Below, in pieces: positions 35,301-48,600 of a DNA stretch of 64,000 bases. Position 1 is the first letter of the stretch, and each line of letters begins with the position of its first letter. The position numbers and the translations under genes were made by a program. A model generated the notes under the pieces. The model had not been told where the DNA came from and ran no database searches. It saw only the letters and a program-made list of their open reading frames with translations. Source of the DNA: Chrysoperla carnea. Its lineage: Eukaryota > Arthropoda > Insecta > Neuroptera > Chrysopidae. The stretch lies in NCBI RefSeq assembly GCF_905475395.1, contig NC_058338.1:36400935-36464934 (forward strand), read 5' to 3'.

Positions 35301-38300
35301 ACTTAAGTTTCCATTTTCTCAAAAACTGTAATAAATAGAAAATTTTTAGGTAGCTTCGAATAATGAATTTATTGATTCTAAATTTGTATTATTAAAAATC
35401 TTGTAGGTACATTTCCAAATCTTTGGGTATGTTAAAAAAAATAATGGCTATACATGGATATGACATGGATTATAGGAGACGTCGTTGGCCCACTTTTTTT
35501 GAAAATGATTTAATTGTACCGCAATAGTCAACAGTGAGTGATGTCCGTCTGTTAAAAAAAGGTAGTCAAGTACATATAATGGCAACATCCTACAGAACAA
35601 CCTTGTATATTGGAATGTTTAGAATCACGTTTTTTAAGAAAATTTTGATTTGATAACAATTTTTTGAGGATGGGATATGAATCATAACTGATAATACAAA
35701 CATTTTAAAAGTTTTCACATACTTTACTAATATTTTGATAAAATAAATAATATTATAAAAGATATGATTAAAAAATTTCACATTGAAATTTGAAATTAAT
35801 TTTTTATATACTTAATGACAATGTTAATAAATTGTACATTTGCTTCAGTTTAGTTTTCATTTTTTTTGGATTTTTGTTTCTCTTTTTAAATATTTACAAC
35901 ACTTTTTACATAAATTTGTGAGCATTAAATAATTAATAAAAAATAAAAGCTTAATAATTAACGCTCAATTTGTTTAGTTTATTAAATTACAATTAAAAAT
36001 GGGCAATATACCACATAATTACGTATAAAAATATCATTGGTAATTTTAAATTTATATTATCTAACATTATTTTGGCTATAATTTATATTCGTTAAAATTA
36101 TGAGGCGTATTAAAAATGATTTTAATAAATTAATTTACAATTACTAATTATTATGTTACACGATAAAAAAATTATTTCAAGAAATATTATAAAAAGTTGG
36201 TTGAAATTTTTAATTTGTTAAGACACCTACCCAGCATACACTATACCGTCACCCAACATATACAAAGGACCATTTCTAAGTTGAAAGAGATTTTTCCGTG
36301 ATAAGCTTAAAATTAATGAATACGACTATAATTGAAAAAAAAATTCTAAAAATTATTTTGTGTCACACTCAAGGTGACCGTCGTCCAACGCCTTGCAAAT
36401 TGCAATTTTGAAGGTGTCGGGTAACGGACATTTCGATCTTTGGAATGACAAACAAAATTTATTTTTGCATTTTTTTATCCAATATCTTCTTATTTTAATA
36501 TCCTCAGTAAATATTAATCGATTTTACCACGATTATATACGTCCAGAAAAACACAATCGTACATGTATTATTGAGGCGTGAATGATCTGAATATTTTTCC
36601 TTTATTAGGCAACATTGCACTCGTTTAATCTAGCTATTCACGGAATAATCGCACCGGCTAGCCTCTTCTTTCTTAACAATATTGATTAATGATCAGTAAA
36701 TACGAAATGTGGTCCCTTATTAAATCGTTGATTTTCATTTTTGGGTTTGATTAATAATGTATGCCGAGTTTTATAAACAGAATAAATTGATATTAGTATT
36801 TACAGGTTTCCAAATTTCAGAAATGATTAACGGTGTACAACTATTTTCTTTATTCTCGTTGTTGCGCTTTAACATTTTCCATTTTCGTTGAAATTTTAAT
36901 TCCCTCCCCATCCTTATCCAAATTGATGTTTTGAACTTATTTTGTGCGATCATTCGACTACGTTTAATGAGTAGGTTTTAATAATGTTTAATATTAACAA
37001 TTAAATAACTTTGTTATCATAAGATTTTCTTTAGTTAACATATTTGGCCATTAATTTTTTTTCTTTTTTAAATGTAATATTTGGTTGATAAATTTTTGAC
37101 TACATTAAGTGCATATTTCCTTCCCCATTTTCCATCAACCAAAAGTAAATCGACAAATAAAAATTTTAACAGTAAAAAATGTAGAGAATCTGAATATTTT
37201 ACTTAAGTTAGTTGAACTACAATAAAAAATGTGATATAACATTGTCGAAATTTTGTTTGAGGTAGATTATTGTCTCACGTATCCCGACTAGTTTATCAGT
37301 TTATTAAACAGTTGACTAGTTTATCATTTCTGAATTTTAAGAAAGAATTTCTCACCACACAGTTGATCCTTAGTTTACACAAGCGGATAAAACAATTTTT
37401 TTTTTAATTTCATCAGACTTTTGTTATTTTGGCTTGTTTTTATAAAAATGAATTGGGCATCAAAATTTATAAAATCTTGAAGTACAAAATAGAAGTTATC
37501 AAAATTTATAAAGGTATATTATTTACCAATATATTACAATAAATAAGTATGTTATTTCGCATGCTTGTGACGCAATAGATTAAATAGAAGAGTAATCAAA
37601 ATATGGTAGATATAGTAATTATCATTTATTTGAGTAAAAAAGGAACAATTTGTATATATCAATATTTTTGGACATTGAATCAAATATTAAGAAGATTCAT
37701 ATTTTCTGTAAAATTAAAATGTTTATGAAATTTTTACGTGTATTTTCCTATGCTATGTTTTTGTGGCTACGGTCTCATTATAGGAGTATGCTTATGAATT
37801 TAGATGACAATTCCATGGCAAATACATTGAATTGACCATATAGTATAAATCATAAGCTTAAATAAAGTGCAGAAATTTCTATTAATTTTTTTGTCTGCCA
37901 TTTAAAGGCTAATAAAAAAAAAGATACTTTAAGCTTGGTTCTAGTATGGAATTAATGGAAATCAAATTTTTTTGATTTTCGTATTACGACGATTAATATG
38001 TAAGTAAAGCAGAAAGTTTGCAACCAAATACGAAAGTTTTGAAAAATTATACTTCATTTTTTAAGTCCTTCGACATTTGCAAATTTTTTGTCATTTTTTA
38101 CTGCATATTGTTTTGCCAATGACTTTATTTCAATATTAAAAGCAATATATATGTATAAAAATCGTCGAAATTCAAAAATTGAAACAAAAACAGATTTTTA
38201 TTAGTTCGTAAAATCCCATTTTTCTTTATTATTAAACTTATCGTTATCAATCTTTAATCAAATGATAGACAAAAAGAGTCGTAGAAACTTCACCTCACCA

Positions 38301-40180
38301 TGGGCTCCCGGTCTGTTAATAAGATTTCTATTTCATAGCATTCAAAATAACATACTCATTTTTTATGTGGTTTATTTACATTTTTATATTATAGAATTTG
38401 GATCATACTGTTATTAACTCTCTCCAAAAATGAGCATGCTCGTTTCTGCTAACATCTCAAAAAAATGCATTTTTATAATAAAAACATGTGCGTCTATAGT
38501 TCTTTTATTGCTTTGAAATTTTGATATCTATGTTAATTTCATAAGAAAATTATATTATTTACTTCGTAAATATATTAATTTTTTGAATACATAATTTGAA
38601 GCAGTTTTTAACGTGCATTCGATTATTATTTTCAACAGTTTAAAACTATTTGAGGTATTATAATTTATGCATGCAGGTCATTCCACTCAGACCTTTACAT
38701 GTTATAGTATTTTGAAGGCCTAATGGATGCATTTACTAGACTGCTGAATGTTGAGTGTAATAAGATAGCTAGTTGTAACCCGGCTGATAATAATTTTCCA
38801 GCACATTTATAGGTTGCCAATTTGCATCGCTGTAATAAATTACTATATTAATTTGCAAAGAAATAATTAGTAAGCGATGTTAGGGTAGTTTTCCATGTCC
38901 ATGATATCTCAAGGCGGTCCACCAATTTAAAAATTAAATTGTTTGCCAAAAAATTAAGAAAGGGATTTATAAATTTAACTCATTACAAATAAGAAAGTAA
39001 AAAAATGAATAAAAATAGCAAAATACTTTTTTCAGCAATTTATATATATTTATATAATATTTATAGTTTGTCGATTTAATTTTAAAAGATCATTTGGTTA
39101 AATGTCTGCATAGATTCGAAGCTTGAAACATTACAACACATTTCAAATTACAGAAATTTGAGATTCGAAAATCGTGAAAATATGTTTTTGGAAAAAATTT
39201 AAGGACACCCCATTAAATGACATAACAATGGATTTCTTTGAAAATGTAATTCCATTTCCAATGAATTAATTTCTCTGAAACTTTAAAGTACTTTAAATTT
39301 AAATCGAATCATTTTTAAATTCTAAGTCTATGGAGAGTTTCAATAGAGACCATAAACTATTTTTCCCCAAAGTTTAACGGAAATCAAAATTACTTATGAT
39401 TTGTGCAGGGTCCATTAGGGAAACAAACAAAAAATGGGTGAGTGTACTGAACCTTTTCAAAACCACGAATATGTGTTTGGTTCATGATAACCTTAGCTAG
39501 ATTCTTTTTGAATAACATTCTTGGCTGCAATATTTATGAAAAAATATACACACCTATGATGTCATGCAAATCAGACAAATATTTTATTTCTGAGCCACCA
39601 GATGATCGTATTGATTAATGTGTGTACAAATCTTCAATATCAAGATATTGTCTTGAATGTCTATATTTTTTATTTATTTTATAAATTCTTACGTATTTCA
39701 GTTTTTTTTTTCAATTTCTTTTAGATGATACACTTTATCTTTGATAGAAAATAAAATTTGTGAGTTTGTTCAGTCTTCAAAATTAATCTTGAAAGTGAAA
39801 AAAATTAATACATATTACACAGTTTTTTTGGCATCCATTGTTAATCTTTCAGACGTATACAAGATAACTATTTTCATATTTTTTAATAAATTAGATTATG
39901 AAAATTAGTACAGTCTTTTGTCGCATACCATTTAACATAACAATTGACTTCAATGAAATAACATTGTATTAACGAGCATACTTAATTAATTGTATTTTTT
40001 ATATATTAAATTAAATGATTATGTGTTCAGGTGAAATAAATCTCCCAAATTTTTAAAAATATTATTTTCTTGCATAATTTATACAATTTGAGAATCTAAA
40101 ACACCAATTTTTATTTATTTATGATACAAACGGGACGAATGGCGAATTTTGTTCATGAATGTGTATTTATACTACAGGAG
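35301..40180. other. No gene recognised between CPSF1 and the 40181 element
   Basis: AT-rich with many poly-A and poly-T runs. Small open frames (35590, 36393, 36771, 37650) have no motif and no splice context. The block 36361-36450 is somewhat richer in GC but does not read through as protein. Confidence 0.45.
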
Positions 40181-40453
40181 ACAATATAATGTCGACCTTC
40201 ATCTATCTAAAAATCACATGAAACATATTTTTTATGCAATTTTATTGATTGATAAACACGTCTATTATAGCTTGTCGATCGAAAAGTGTTCATGACTATT
40301 TTTAGTTAAATTAATTTGAATCAATTTTATTTGATAACATTCTTTTGCAGGAAAGCACCTATTTCGATCGACAAGCTATCAAAGGCGTGTTTATTAATCA
40401 ATAAAATATGTCTCATCTGGTTATCAGATAGGTGAAGGCCGACCTTATATTGT
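40181..40453. mobile_element. Fold-back MITE, about 273 bp (arms about 100 bp)
   Basis: The left arm 40181-40288 pairs with the right arm 40356-40453. Shared text: ACAATATAA, GTCGRCCTTCA, CTATCT, ATTTTATTGATTRATAAACA, ATAGCTTGTCGATCGAAA. The left arm has about 10 extra bases. It is nearly all stem with a 67-nt centre and no coding sequence. Confidence 0.85.
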
Positions 40454-40795
40454 GTCTTAGACTATCAGTAAGTTTCCTTACAGTGCAACAATAAATACTG
40501 TATGTTTTTTTTTATAAAAAATATTTACCCAAATTTATCAAATTTACCAAATATTTTTATTTATTCACATCCTACATTCACTACATACGATTTTTTCTCT
40601 TTTAGACGTTCTCAAATAATTTTCCCGAATAAACCTTTTTGTTTCCTTTCAACAATTAAAGATAATTTATACCAAGTATTCAAAAAAAAATCCCCTTAGA
40701 ATAACATAGTAACGACATACCTAAGGGGTAAAATTCTAAGAAGAATGTTCCTTTATAGTTTATGGATTCGATATACCATTATCGAGACAAACTTT

Positions 40796-41013
40796 CGTTA
40801 ATTATCGTTTGATATTTGAGAATTTCTCCATAAGTTTCTGATAAGTTTCTTATTTGCGGAGATATTTACTTAGAAAATTAAACATTAATATTTATGCAAA
40901 TAAGAAAAAATAAGAAGATCGTAAATTGTAGTAAATGAATTTTTTTTAATTGAGTTTATAAAATATCTATTTGACAAATATTAATAGTGAAATTCTCAAA
41001 ATTACAATTAACG
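40796..41013. repeat. Inverted-repeat element of about 218 bp
   Basis: CGTTAATTATCGTTTGATAT followed by TTGAGAATTTC on the left is mirrored by GAAATTCTCAAAATTACAAT and TAACG on the right. Matching is imperfect and limited to about 30 bp per arm. Probably a small MITE relic. Confidence 0.5.
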
Positions 41014-42785
41014 AAGATTTCGGATCTAAAAACTACAAAGGAATTTTATCCTCAACTCTGCTCTTTTAATCAGATATTTTTGGGATACCCCATCTAGACT
41101 ATCGAGTATCAATGTCCTTAAATATTTCGTGCCATAAAAATATTTTCTGAACGTATCAATAGACGTCGATTGAAATATTTTGCTATAAATAATAATAAAG
41201 TTTTATTTTCTCTAACTTTCAGGCACTAAAAATAATAATTATTTTCATACCATAATATACTGACGAAAATGGTCAATGATTTTCATATTGCATTAATTAT
41301 TCGTTTTATTTGGGTATAAATGGCAGTGTTTATTTTCGTTAAATATATTATTCGGAAAAATTTGTCAGTTTTCTTAGTAAGTATACCCACTTTAAGCTAC
41401 CTTACAATATCCATTTCAATTAACCTACAATTTATCAGTCCAACAGTTTCCTTATTATTTTAAACTATTCTAGTATAAAAATGTTATTATCACCTCAATG
41501 TATTTCCAATCAGAATATCTAACTTCTAATATTGCTGTGAAATTTCTAAAGCTATTTTGAAATAAAATTCGTTTGAGTTAATTTTTGTTCCCAGTCCAAT
41601 TAAATAATTAGGAAGTGTGTCATAAAACGAGCCTATTATTTCGGGAGAAAACAGATGCAAATAAAGCAAGATATAATACGGACACGCGCGTGTTGCGAAA
41701 TCAACAATCATTCGATCGTTTATTTTCAGCTGTTCATTACGGATAACAAAATATTGGAGAAATATTCATATTCTCTCCATCCTACTTCTTGTTTGCATCT
41801 GTTTAACTTTTGTAATAATAGTCCTGTTTTAAAGGTGACATAAAGTTCGGCAATCTCAAAATAGCTCAAAAAATAATCTCGGTTAACTCCGACCTCATCC
41901 TTGTGACATTCGAAAATTAATACAATTTTTTGCTTGTTTATAAAAAAAAAATTTTTTTGAATATTGGTCAAATATTTTTTATACCATTTGAAAGCTGCCG
42001 AACTTTATGTTAAAAGTATTACATATGTTCAAAATTTTCAATACTATCTTCTTATAAAATACACGTTACAAAAATAAAATCGAGGAAATATTACTCTTTT
42101 AATATTTGTTGTTGCACTGTATCTACGATTATATAAATATAAATATTTTTATTTAAACATTGTTTACTAATTCTATCGCCTTAAAAATTTAAATCTCTAA
42201 AGTTAGTTTTTTTTATTGTGCATAATAATATTCCTGAGGAAAATTATAAATAATGAAACCAACGTGGTGCAAAAAATTTGTTTTCGCCTTAATTTAAATT
42301 TTAACGTCAAAAAGATTTGTTAAAATTTTTTTATTTTTTATTTTTTTTACTTAAATTAATTTTGTTCCAAAGGGAAAAAATTTATTTTTCGTACCACCCC
42401 AATGATGAAACTTTATGGACATTTATTTCACTCAAATTGATTATAAGAGAAAAATACTTTGAATTGTCGATTTCTGCGTATTTGACGTTATATTAATTTT
42501 TTTTTCCTTCGCTGATTATTGTATATGTCCATATTGTTGCAATTTTTTTTAAATATCTTATATAAATTTTAAAACGGGTTTAATAATCACTTTTATTATT
42601 TATGGAGAAATGCATTAAAAGACTAACTACCTAAATTACAGAAATTTATTAAACAGTGCTGCCTTTTAAACCGTAACAATTCTAGGTTTTCCAAAACTAA
42701 TTAATTTTTCCTACTATGGTAGTTTTAGATTCAAAATTATGAGCAGTTGTAGGTGCTACTGGAACATTAACTAATGTTATCAGTT
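41014..42785. other. No gene recognised
   Basis: AT-rich intergenic DNA. The overlapping short frames at 41526-41971 lie on both strands and show no protein family. The text AATGAAACCAACGTGGTGCAA (about 42253; first 20 bases noted: AATGAAACCAACGTGGTGCA) recurs, slightly changed, near 45467 and indicates another dispersed repeat. Confidence 0.4.
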
Positions 42786-42786
42786 T

Positions 42787-43030
42787 AGAAAAAATAAAAA
42801 TATTTTTTTAATGTACCATGTTTTTATAACGGATTTAAAAGTATAAAATAATAAATAGCTGCTAAAATAATTGTAAGATTGGAAAAGAAACGCAGCAGCA
42901 GACAATACACTCTTTAACAATACACTTTTTTCCAATCTAACAAATATTTTAATAGCTATTAACTTTTTTATACTTTTTAATTCGTTATAAGAACATTAAA
43001 ACATATTAAAAAAATTTTTATATTTTCTGC
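42787..43030. mobile_element. Fold-back MITE, about 244 bp (arms about 100 bp)
   Basis: The left arm 42787-42889 pairs with the right arm about 42926-43030. Matching blocks: TTTTTTTAATRT, TTTTATAACG or CTTATAACG, AAAAGTATAAAA, AATAGCTRYTAAAAT and GTTAGATTGGAAAA or GTAAGATTGGAAAA. The loop contains AATACAC twice. Non-coding. Confidence 0.75.
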
Positions 43031-44224
43031 TTTTTAGTATTATGTGAATGCATTTTCCACTCGGACATACAAAAGCGGGTTAATAAAAACATTTTAAAAT
43101 ATATTATTTTGGGGAAATCCAGAAATAATATGGTTTATATGGCAGTACGATTTAGCAAACTCTCCACTATACTTCTCTCTCTGTGGTTTTATTTAAGTTA
43201 TCACAGTTCAAAACAAATTTAACCATCTTTCTACATATTGCAATTGTTGACTAGTTCTTACAATCTTGCGAAATTCGAATCAAGTTCATATTTATATTTT
43301 TTAAGCTTTTAAAAGCTTTAATTGTTTATTCAAAACAATATTTTTAGCTTCTTTGCGCGAAAGAAAGAATCAATTACTAGTCAAACAGTCTTAAATTCAA
43401 TCCCTCACTATATCTCTTGCTCGATTTTATAAAAGTCAATTAATTTTTTGCAAGATTTTTGGTAAAGATGCTTAGCTTAAGACTGCTTTATATTAATGAT
43501 ACAACTATTAGTCGACCATCCCTATGTATTATTTAATAATTATTTTCTTAAAGTAATAAATTACTTAGAGCTCTGAGTTTCATTCATACCATTCAGTAGA
43601 AAATTAAACTTTTAAATCAAAAATAATAAAAGTGATGTATATTTTAGAAATCATTAAGTTATTTTATAACAACTCTTTCAGTATCGAAAAAGCTACGAAG
43701 GAGTCGACTTGTGTCGGCATGATAAAATACTAAAACAATAAAAAATACAAAACAGGGCAGACAAACCGTATATGGGTAAATCGAACAAGATCTGCCCGGG
43801 ACATATCATGACCCTTAGCGGCCCAAAGAAATCAAATCTTTTCCAACTTCATATAAGTTATAATTATGATAAATACTTTTCAGCTTAAAGTAGAGGAAAA
43901 ATTGTTTCTTATTACAATGTCAACATACCGCCACCTTACAACCCGTAATATTCGGAACGTTCGGCCAAAAATTATGTTTATTACATGTAGGTGTTATTAA
44001 CATTTTATGATGTTGACAGAAGTTAACTCCTGTATAGTTTTTCATCGTCTCCGAGATATTGATTCTAGGAGACCTACTCAATATTTTAATTTGAATATGA
44101 TGAAAAATAATATGCTTCTATTGTGAAAATTTGTAAAAATAAAATGTTAATATTTATGTACATAATATACACAAAATGAAATACATCTCATTACTCATTT
44201 CAACTAAATTTGACTACACACGAG
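43031..44224. other. No gene recognised
   Basis: AT-rich with no coherent open frame. A GC-richer patch at 43690-43830 (GGAGTCGACTTGTGTCGGCA; AGATCTGCCCGGGACATATC) does not translate to a recognisable protein and may be repeat-derived. Confidence 0.4.
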
Positions 44225-44782
44225 GTCACAAAAGTAACGGGACGATCTAAGAACATTTCAGGCAAGCATTTTTTAGAAAAATGTTTTTAAAAAAAATATT
44301 CAAATGTCAAAAAAATATATTTAGTGTATGAACTTAGAATGACCATGTAAACCCTATGGAAAATAACTTATATTGGTAATTCGCATAAACGAAATATAAA
44401 AAAAAACACATTTTTCCAAACCGAATAGTCATGTCAGATATCGTATACAGGATACTACGCATTAGGTAGCGGAACACCTAAATATTCGAATAAGACAACA
44501 TTGTTTTTAAAAAAAGCCAAGTTCATTCTTAAATAATTTTCAACCAAGAAACTAGTGGTACAATTTTGCATACAATTTCTGCTCTAAATATTTCGGTTAA
44601 CAAAAAAATGTTTCGAACCAAATATGTCTTTTACACGAACCAGCAATGTAAAATAGGTGTTTCTATTTTGAAGTTGACCTTAATAGAGCCTGCAGCCATG
44701 GCCATTTCAAGTTCCCAAAAATTTTTTGACTCTTCCAAAAAATTTCATCTCCGGAAGTTGGTCACCTCGTTACTTTTGTGAC
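44225..44782. mobile_element. Candidate non-autonomous DNA transposon, 558 bp, 15-bp perfect terminal inverted repeats
   Basis: GTCACAAAAGTAACG at 44225-44239 is matched exactly by CGTTACTTTTGTGAC at 44768-44782. The interior differs between the two sides beyond the ends, unlike the fold-back elements, which is what an internally deleted Tc1/mariner-like element would look like. The 71-residue open frame at 44566-44781 runs into the right terminus and has no transposase motif that I can see. Confidence 0.7.
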
Positions 44783-45568
44783 GCTGGATTAATATTAGAA
44801 AAAAAATATATATGTAAATAAAGAAATTATTACATGACATTTCTACCGTAAATTAATTAATTAATTAAAATAGTTGTACTTGGCAATATTATTTTTAAAT
44901 AAATATTATTATTTATTCGAATACTGTAGTTTATTATCATTTAGTGGACGATTTATAACGATTGTAAGTCCATTCATTTACTATTGTACTTGAGTCAGAG
45001 TGAGTCCTTATTTAATGAAATTTCAGAATAAATTGGTTAAAATTATTTGCTTATATAAGCTTCAGTATTTTTTCATCGTTATAAATGAAACAATTATGTG
45101 AATTTTGGAAAAAAAGTTTAGGTTCTCCGAATATCTTAAAATATAACTCGATCATATTAGCATCAAATTACTGTTTAAAACGAAAAAGATTATTTCAAAT
45201 TTTTACTGTTGTTTTCCCACTCATTTTAACCTCTTTAGTTATGTGCTTCCAGTCTCGCTATTTTAAAAATTTTCCTCTCATTTTTGTTTGGGTGGAGTCA
45301 ATTAAATAGTTATATTAAATTACTTATTAATAAAATATTAACGGCGGAACGGCAAACTATAATAATTTTATCTTTACAAAATATTTGGCGTAAAAAAATA
45401 TTATTCGAGAGAAAATACATAATAATAAGGAGATTCGGGGTATTTATTGATAAACTAAAAATCAATAATGAAACTAACGTGGTTCAAAAAATTCAGCGCT
45501 CTATTATTTGACCTGCAAAACCCTCTGGTAATAGTCTGGAAAAAAAACCAATACACAACACACTCATC

Positions 45569-45579
45569 TTTTATTTATT
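45569..45579 (-). terminator. Candidate Cbl poly(A) signal (overlapping AATAAATAAA)
   Basis: On the minus strand two overlapping AATAAA hexamers lie about 115 nt after the Cbl stop. An earlier AATAAA at 45690-45695 overlaps the stop codon itself (TAATAAA). The more distal pair is the more plausible signal because cleavage 10-30 nt after the first would leave almost no UTR. Confidence 0.5.
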
Positions 45580-45693
45580 ATTTTTTGGGAATCGAGGTCT
45601 ATTCTTTTTAACGTAATGCCAACTCTCCTACTAAATGAACAGACTTGCACTTATTATAAATCATCTGAATTTGTTTAAACATAATAAATTTTA

Positions 45694-48600
45694 TTAAGAA
45701 TTTTTTGTAGCAAATTCATGTAGAATATCACCAGCCATGTCAATATTATTTCTAGTTATACCTAAAGCACGTATGACAACATCCTTCGAATACCCTTCCG
45801 ATACTAATTTTTTAATATAATCAATATTTAAATTAGCATATGATACAGAACTAACATCATTTAATGGATTCACTAAAAATTTTCGTGTTTCAATTTTTTT
45901 CGGTGGTAATTCAACTTTAATATTTTCATAAGGTGGTTCTTCACTGATATTACTTAGCTCACAATCAATTATATTTAAACTATCACGAAATGTAGATATT
46001 GTGCTTGATTTAACAGGTGTTGTAGTTGACGATGTTGAAGTTGTTTGACGAGAATTTAAACTGATAGGTATTTGTGGACATGATCTATGTCGAATATGTT
46101 GTGTGGTGGATGGAACAACAGGTACTGATGATGTGTCTGCGGAGAATTGATTCACATCATACCGTGTATCAATTACCCCATATATTGTTTCTGGACTACT
46201 TAATTCTATTCGACTTGTACTTGGTTGACAATTTAATATATCATCACTGGTGGTACTAGTACTACTCCCACTTGTAGTACTCGTCTGTTTTTCTAAAATT
46301 GGCGTTGGTGTCGAATACATGTTACTATTACTATTACTTGTATTTGGATCTTGTATTATATTATGTGCAGGTGGTCTTGGTGGAGGTACATGGTTATCTA
46401 TAGGAGGTGCTGGTACACTGCGATGATTTTGTATTAAATTAATGGGTGGATTTTGTTCAACTGTGGGCGAACTTTTTCGTGGTGGTAAGGGAGGTGGTCC
46501 AGCAATTATATTTGACACAGTTGGTGTAATACTTCGTCGTGTTGGGCGTGGACTAGCTCGCGGTGATATCATTGGACTAGGAACAGTCTAGAAAATACAT
46601 TTCAATTACAATCTTTTTAGAATGTTTCAAGTATTCGTGGGCGGAAGATTAGTAATTTAACAAATAACTTTTAGTGGAAATAAATGTCTAGTTTATACAA
46701 GCTTAGAATTTGTCATACTTAGTACTAACTGAAGGTAGCAGTTGGCTGTTTTCGTACGAAATGGAACTTTAAAAACACACGTATGTATTTCACTAACCGT
46801 TCACTAACCGTTTCCACTTGTAACTAAATATTTTCAGTCACTGGCTGTTTACGTGGTCAACAAGCGACAAGTGGTGAGAGTGGGCGATTATGAAGTAGGT
46901 GATTATAATGCAGTAATAGTGCTGAATAAATATGATTGATTTAAATTTACTTGCACTTGAACTAGAACTAAGCACTAATTCGCCTGCTTATATGCAAGGT
47001 ATTAGTGTTTAATGGCAAATATTAAGCTATAGTAATTAGGGTGAAGTGGGTCATGGGTCGGGGAAGGGGGTGCAGAATGGTTACTGATAAAATTTATAGT
47101 TGTAAAATATAGAATATACGAATATACTAATTTAAAAAAAAAAAAATCAAATGTAAGGGATTCCCGCCTTTCAAGCGTGAATTATAAATTTGACATTAAA
47201 TATCAGGTAATTATAAATTGGATATTCAAAATCTGTTCATTTGGTTAAATTTTTTGAATCTTTAGAGAGGGTAAAATCAGCTTCCTACCCACTTAGTGCG
47301 CCCTTTGTTGCTAACTCATAAAATATAAAATAGACATTATGCTTTTCTAATTTGCAACACATTTAAGCATACGGTAAGTTAAAAATGATAAGTATTCGAG
47401 ATATTGAAAAAACTAGTATTATAATAGAAAATGAATGTAAGTTTTTTGGTGTAAGCTGTGTATGAAAAACAATGTAAAAAATCACCAAAAAGAATCTGAA
47501 TAATCTAAATGAATTTTTTTAGGCGAAGTACAAAGAACTATATTACATACAAAATATAATTAATCTAAATTTCACTATCTATAATCGGCATATATTTCAA
47601 AATCCAATATTTTCAGACTCATAATGGTGTTTTTATTTGCAATTCGATGTGTCGGAAAAAATCCATTGCTTTTCTCAATTGAATTGGAAATGTGATTTAA
47701 AATTATTAATAATTTTGAAGCGGAAAGTAATAATTTGAAAAAATCAAAAGTGTTTTATCAGGACTGGTATGATAAATGTGACAGGGATTCTATTAATTTT
47801 TAATTATTTTACCGATAAATCCGATCTTGGTGATAATGCTAGAGCCTGTAAGCTACTTCCTGCACAATTCCAAAATTCACCATTATCCTGAAAAAAATTT
47901 TGTATTTGTAATAACAAATTTTACATTTTGTTCAAAAATTTAACATTTAACACTTACTTTATCTTATAATATGATAATGGAAAATGAAAATTATTAAATT
48001 TTCTTTAACTATTAGCATGCATTCATAATTAGTATTTAGCTAATCGAAAAATTGAAAATGCAACATGCCTAATTAAGCCCAAGTTTCAGCGACTCTGATT
48101 ATAGACTGATAAAGTTAAAAATTGAATTAGTTCATGCCATCAACACAATTTACTTTTGAATTAACATCTCAAGTGCAAATGGCAAATGTACAATCCATAT
48201 TTATTGGCAACATAACAAAAATTTAACTTTTAATTTAATCTTAACCAAAGTTTATGAAACCTGGCTTAAATTGTGTCAAATCTAGAGCATTCTTTTGTAT
48301 TTAAAAATTTCTAAAAACACAGACAGGTTTTGCGTATCAAATTTATTTACGTAAAAAACTTCTATAAATTTTTCAATAGTTGTGTTTACATAATAGTTTG
48401 GTAGAGTAGCTTCAGTTTAACTGCACCTAAATAATCAATTAATTTTATTCACGAAAAAATTGTTTTCCCATTGGCTTTGCCAACCTTTTTGAGGAGACGC
48501 CCTAGAATTTAACGTTATCAAAACAAATTATTTTATCATTATTGAAGTTTTGAAAATAAAATAAAATATAGTTTTTGTCTGCATAATTAATAAAATATTA

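Noticed and set aside
46074..46259. Plus-strand open frame within the Cbl tail exon
   Set aside because: Antisense shadow of the well-supported Cbl exon.
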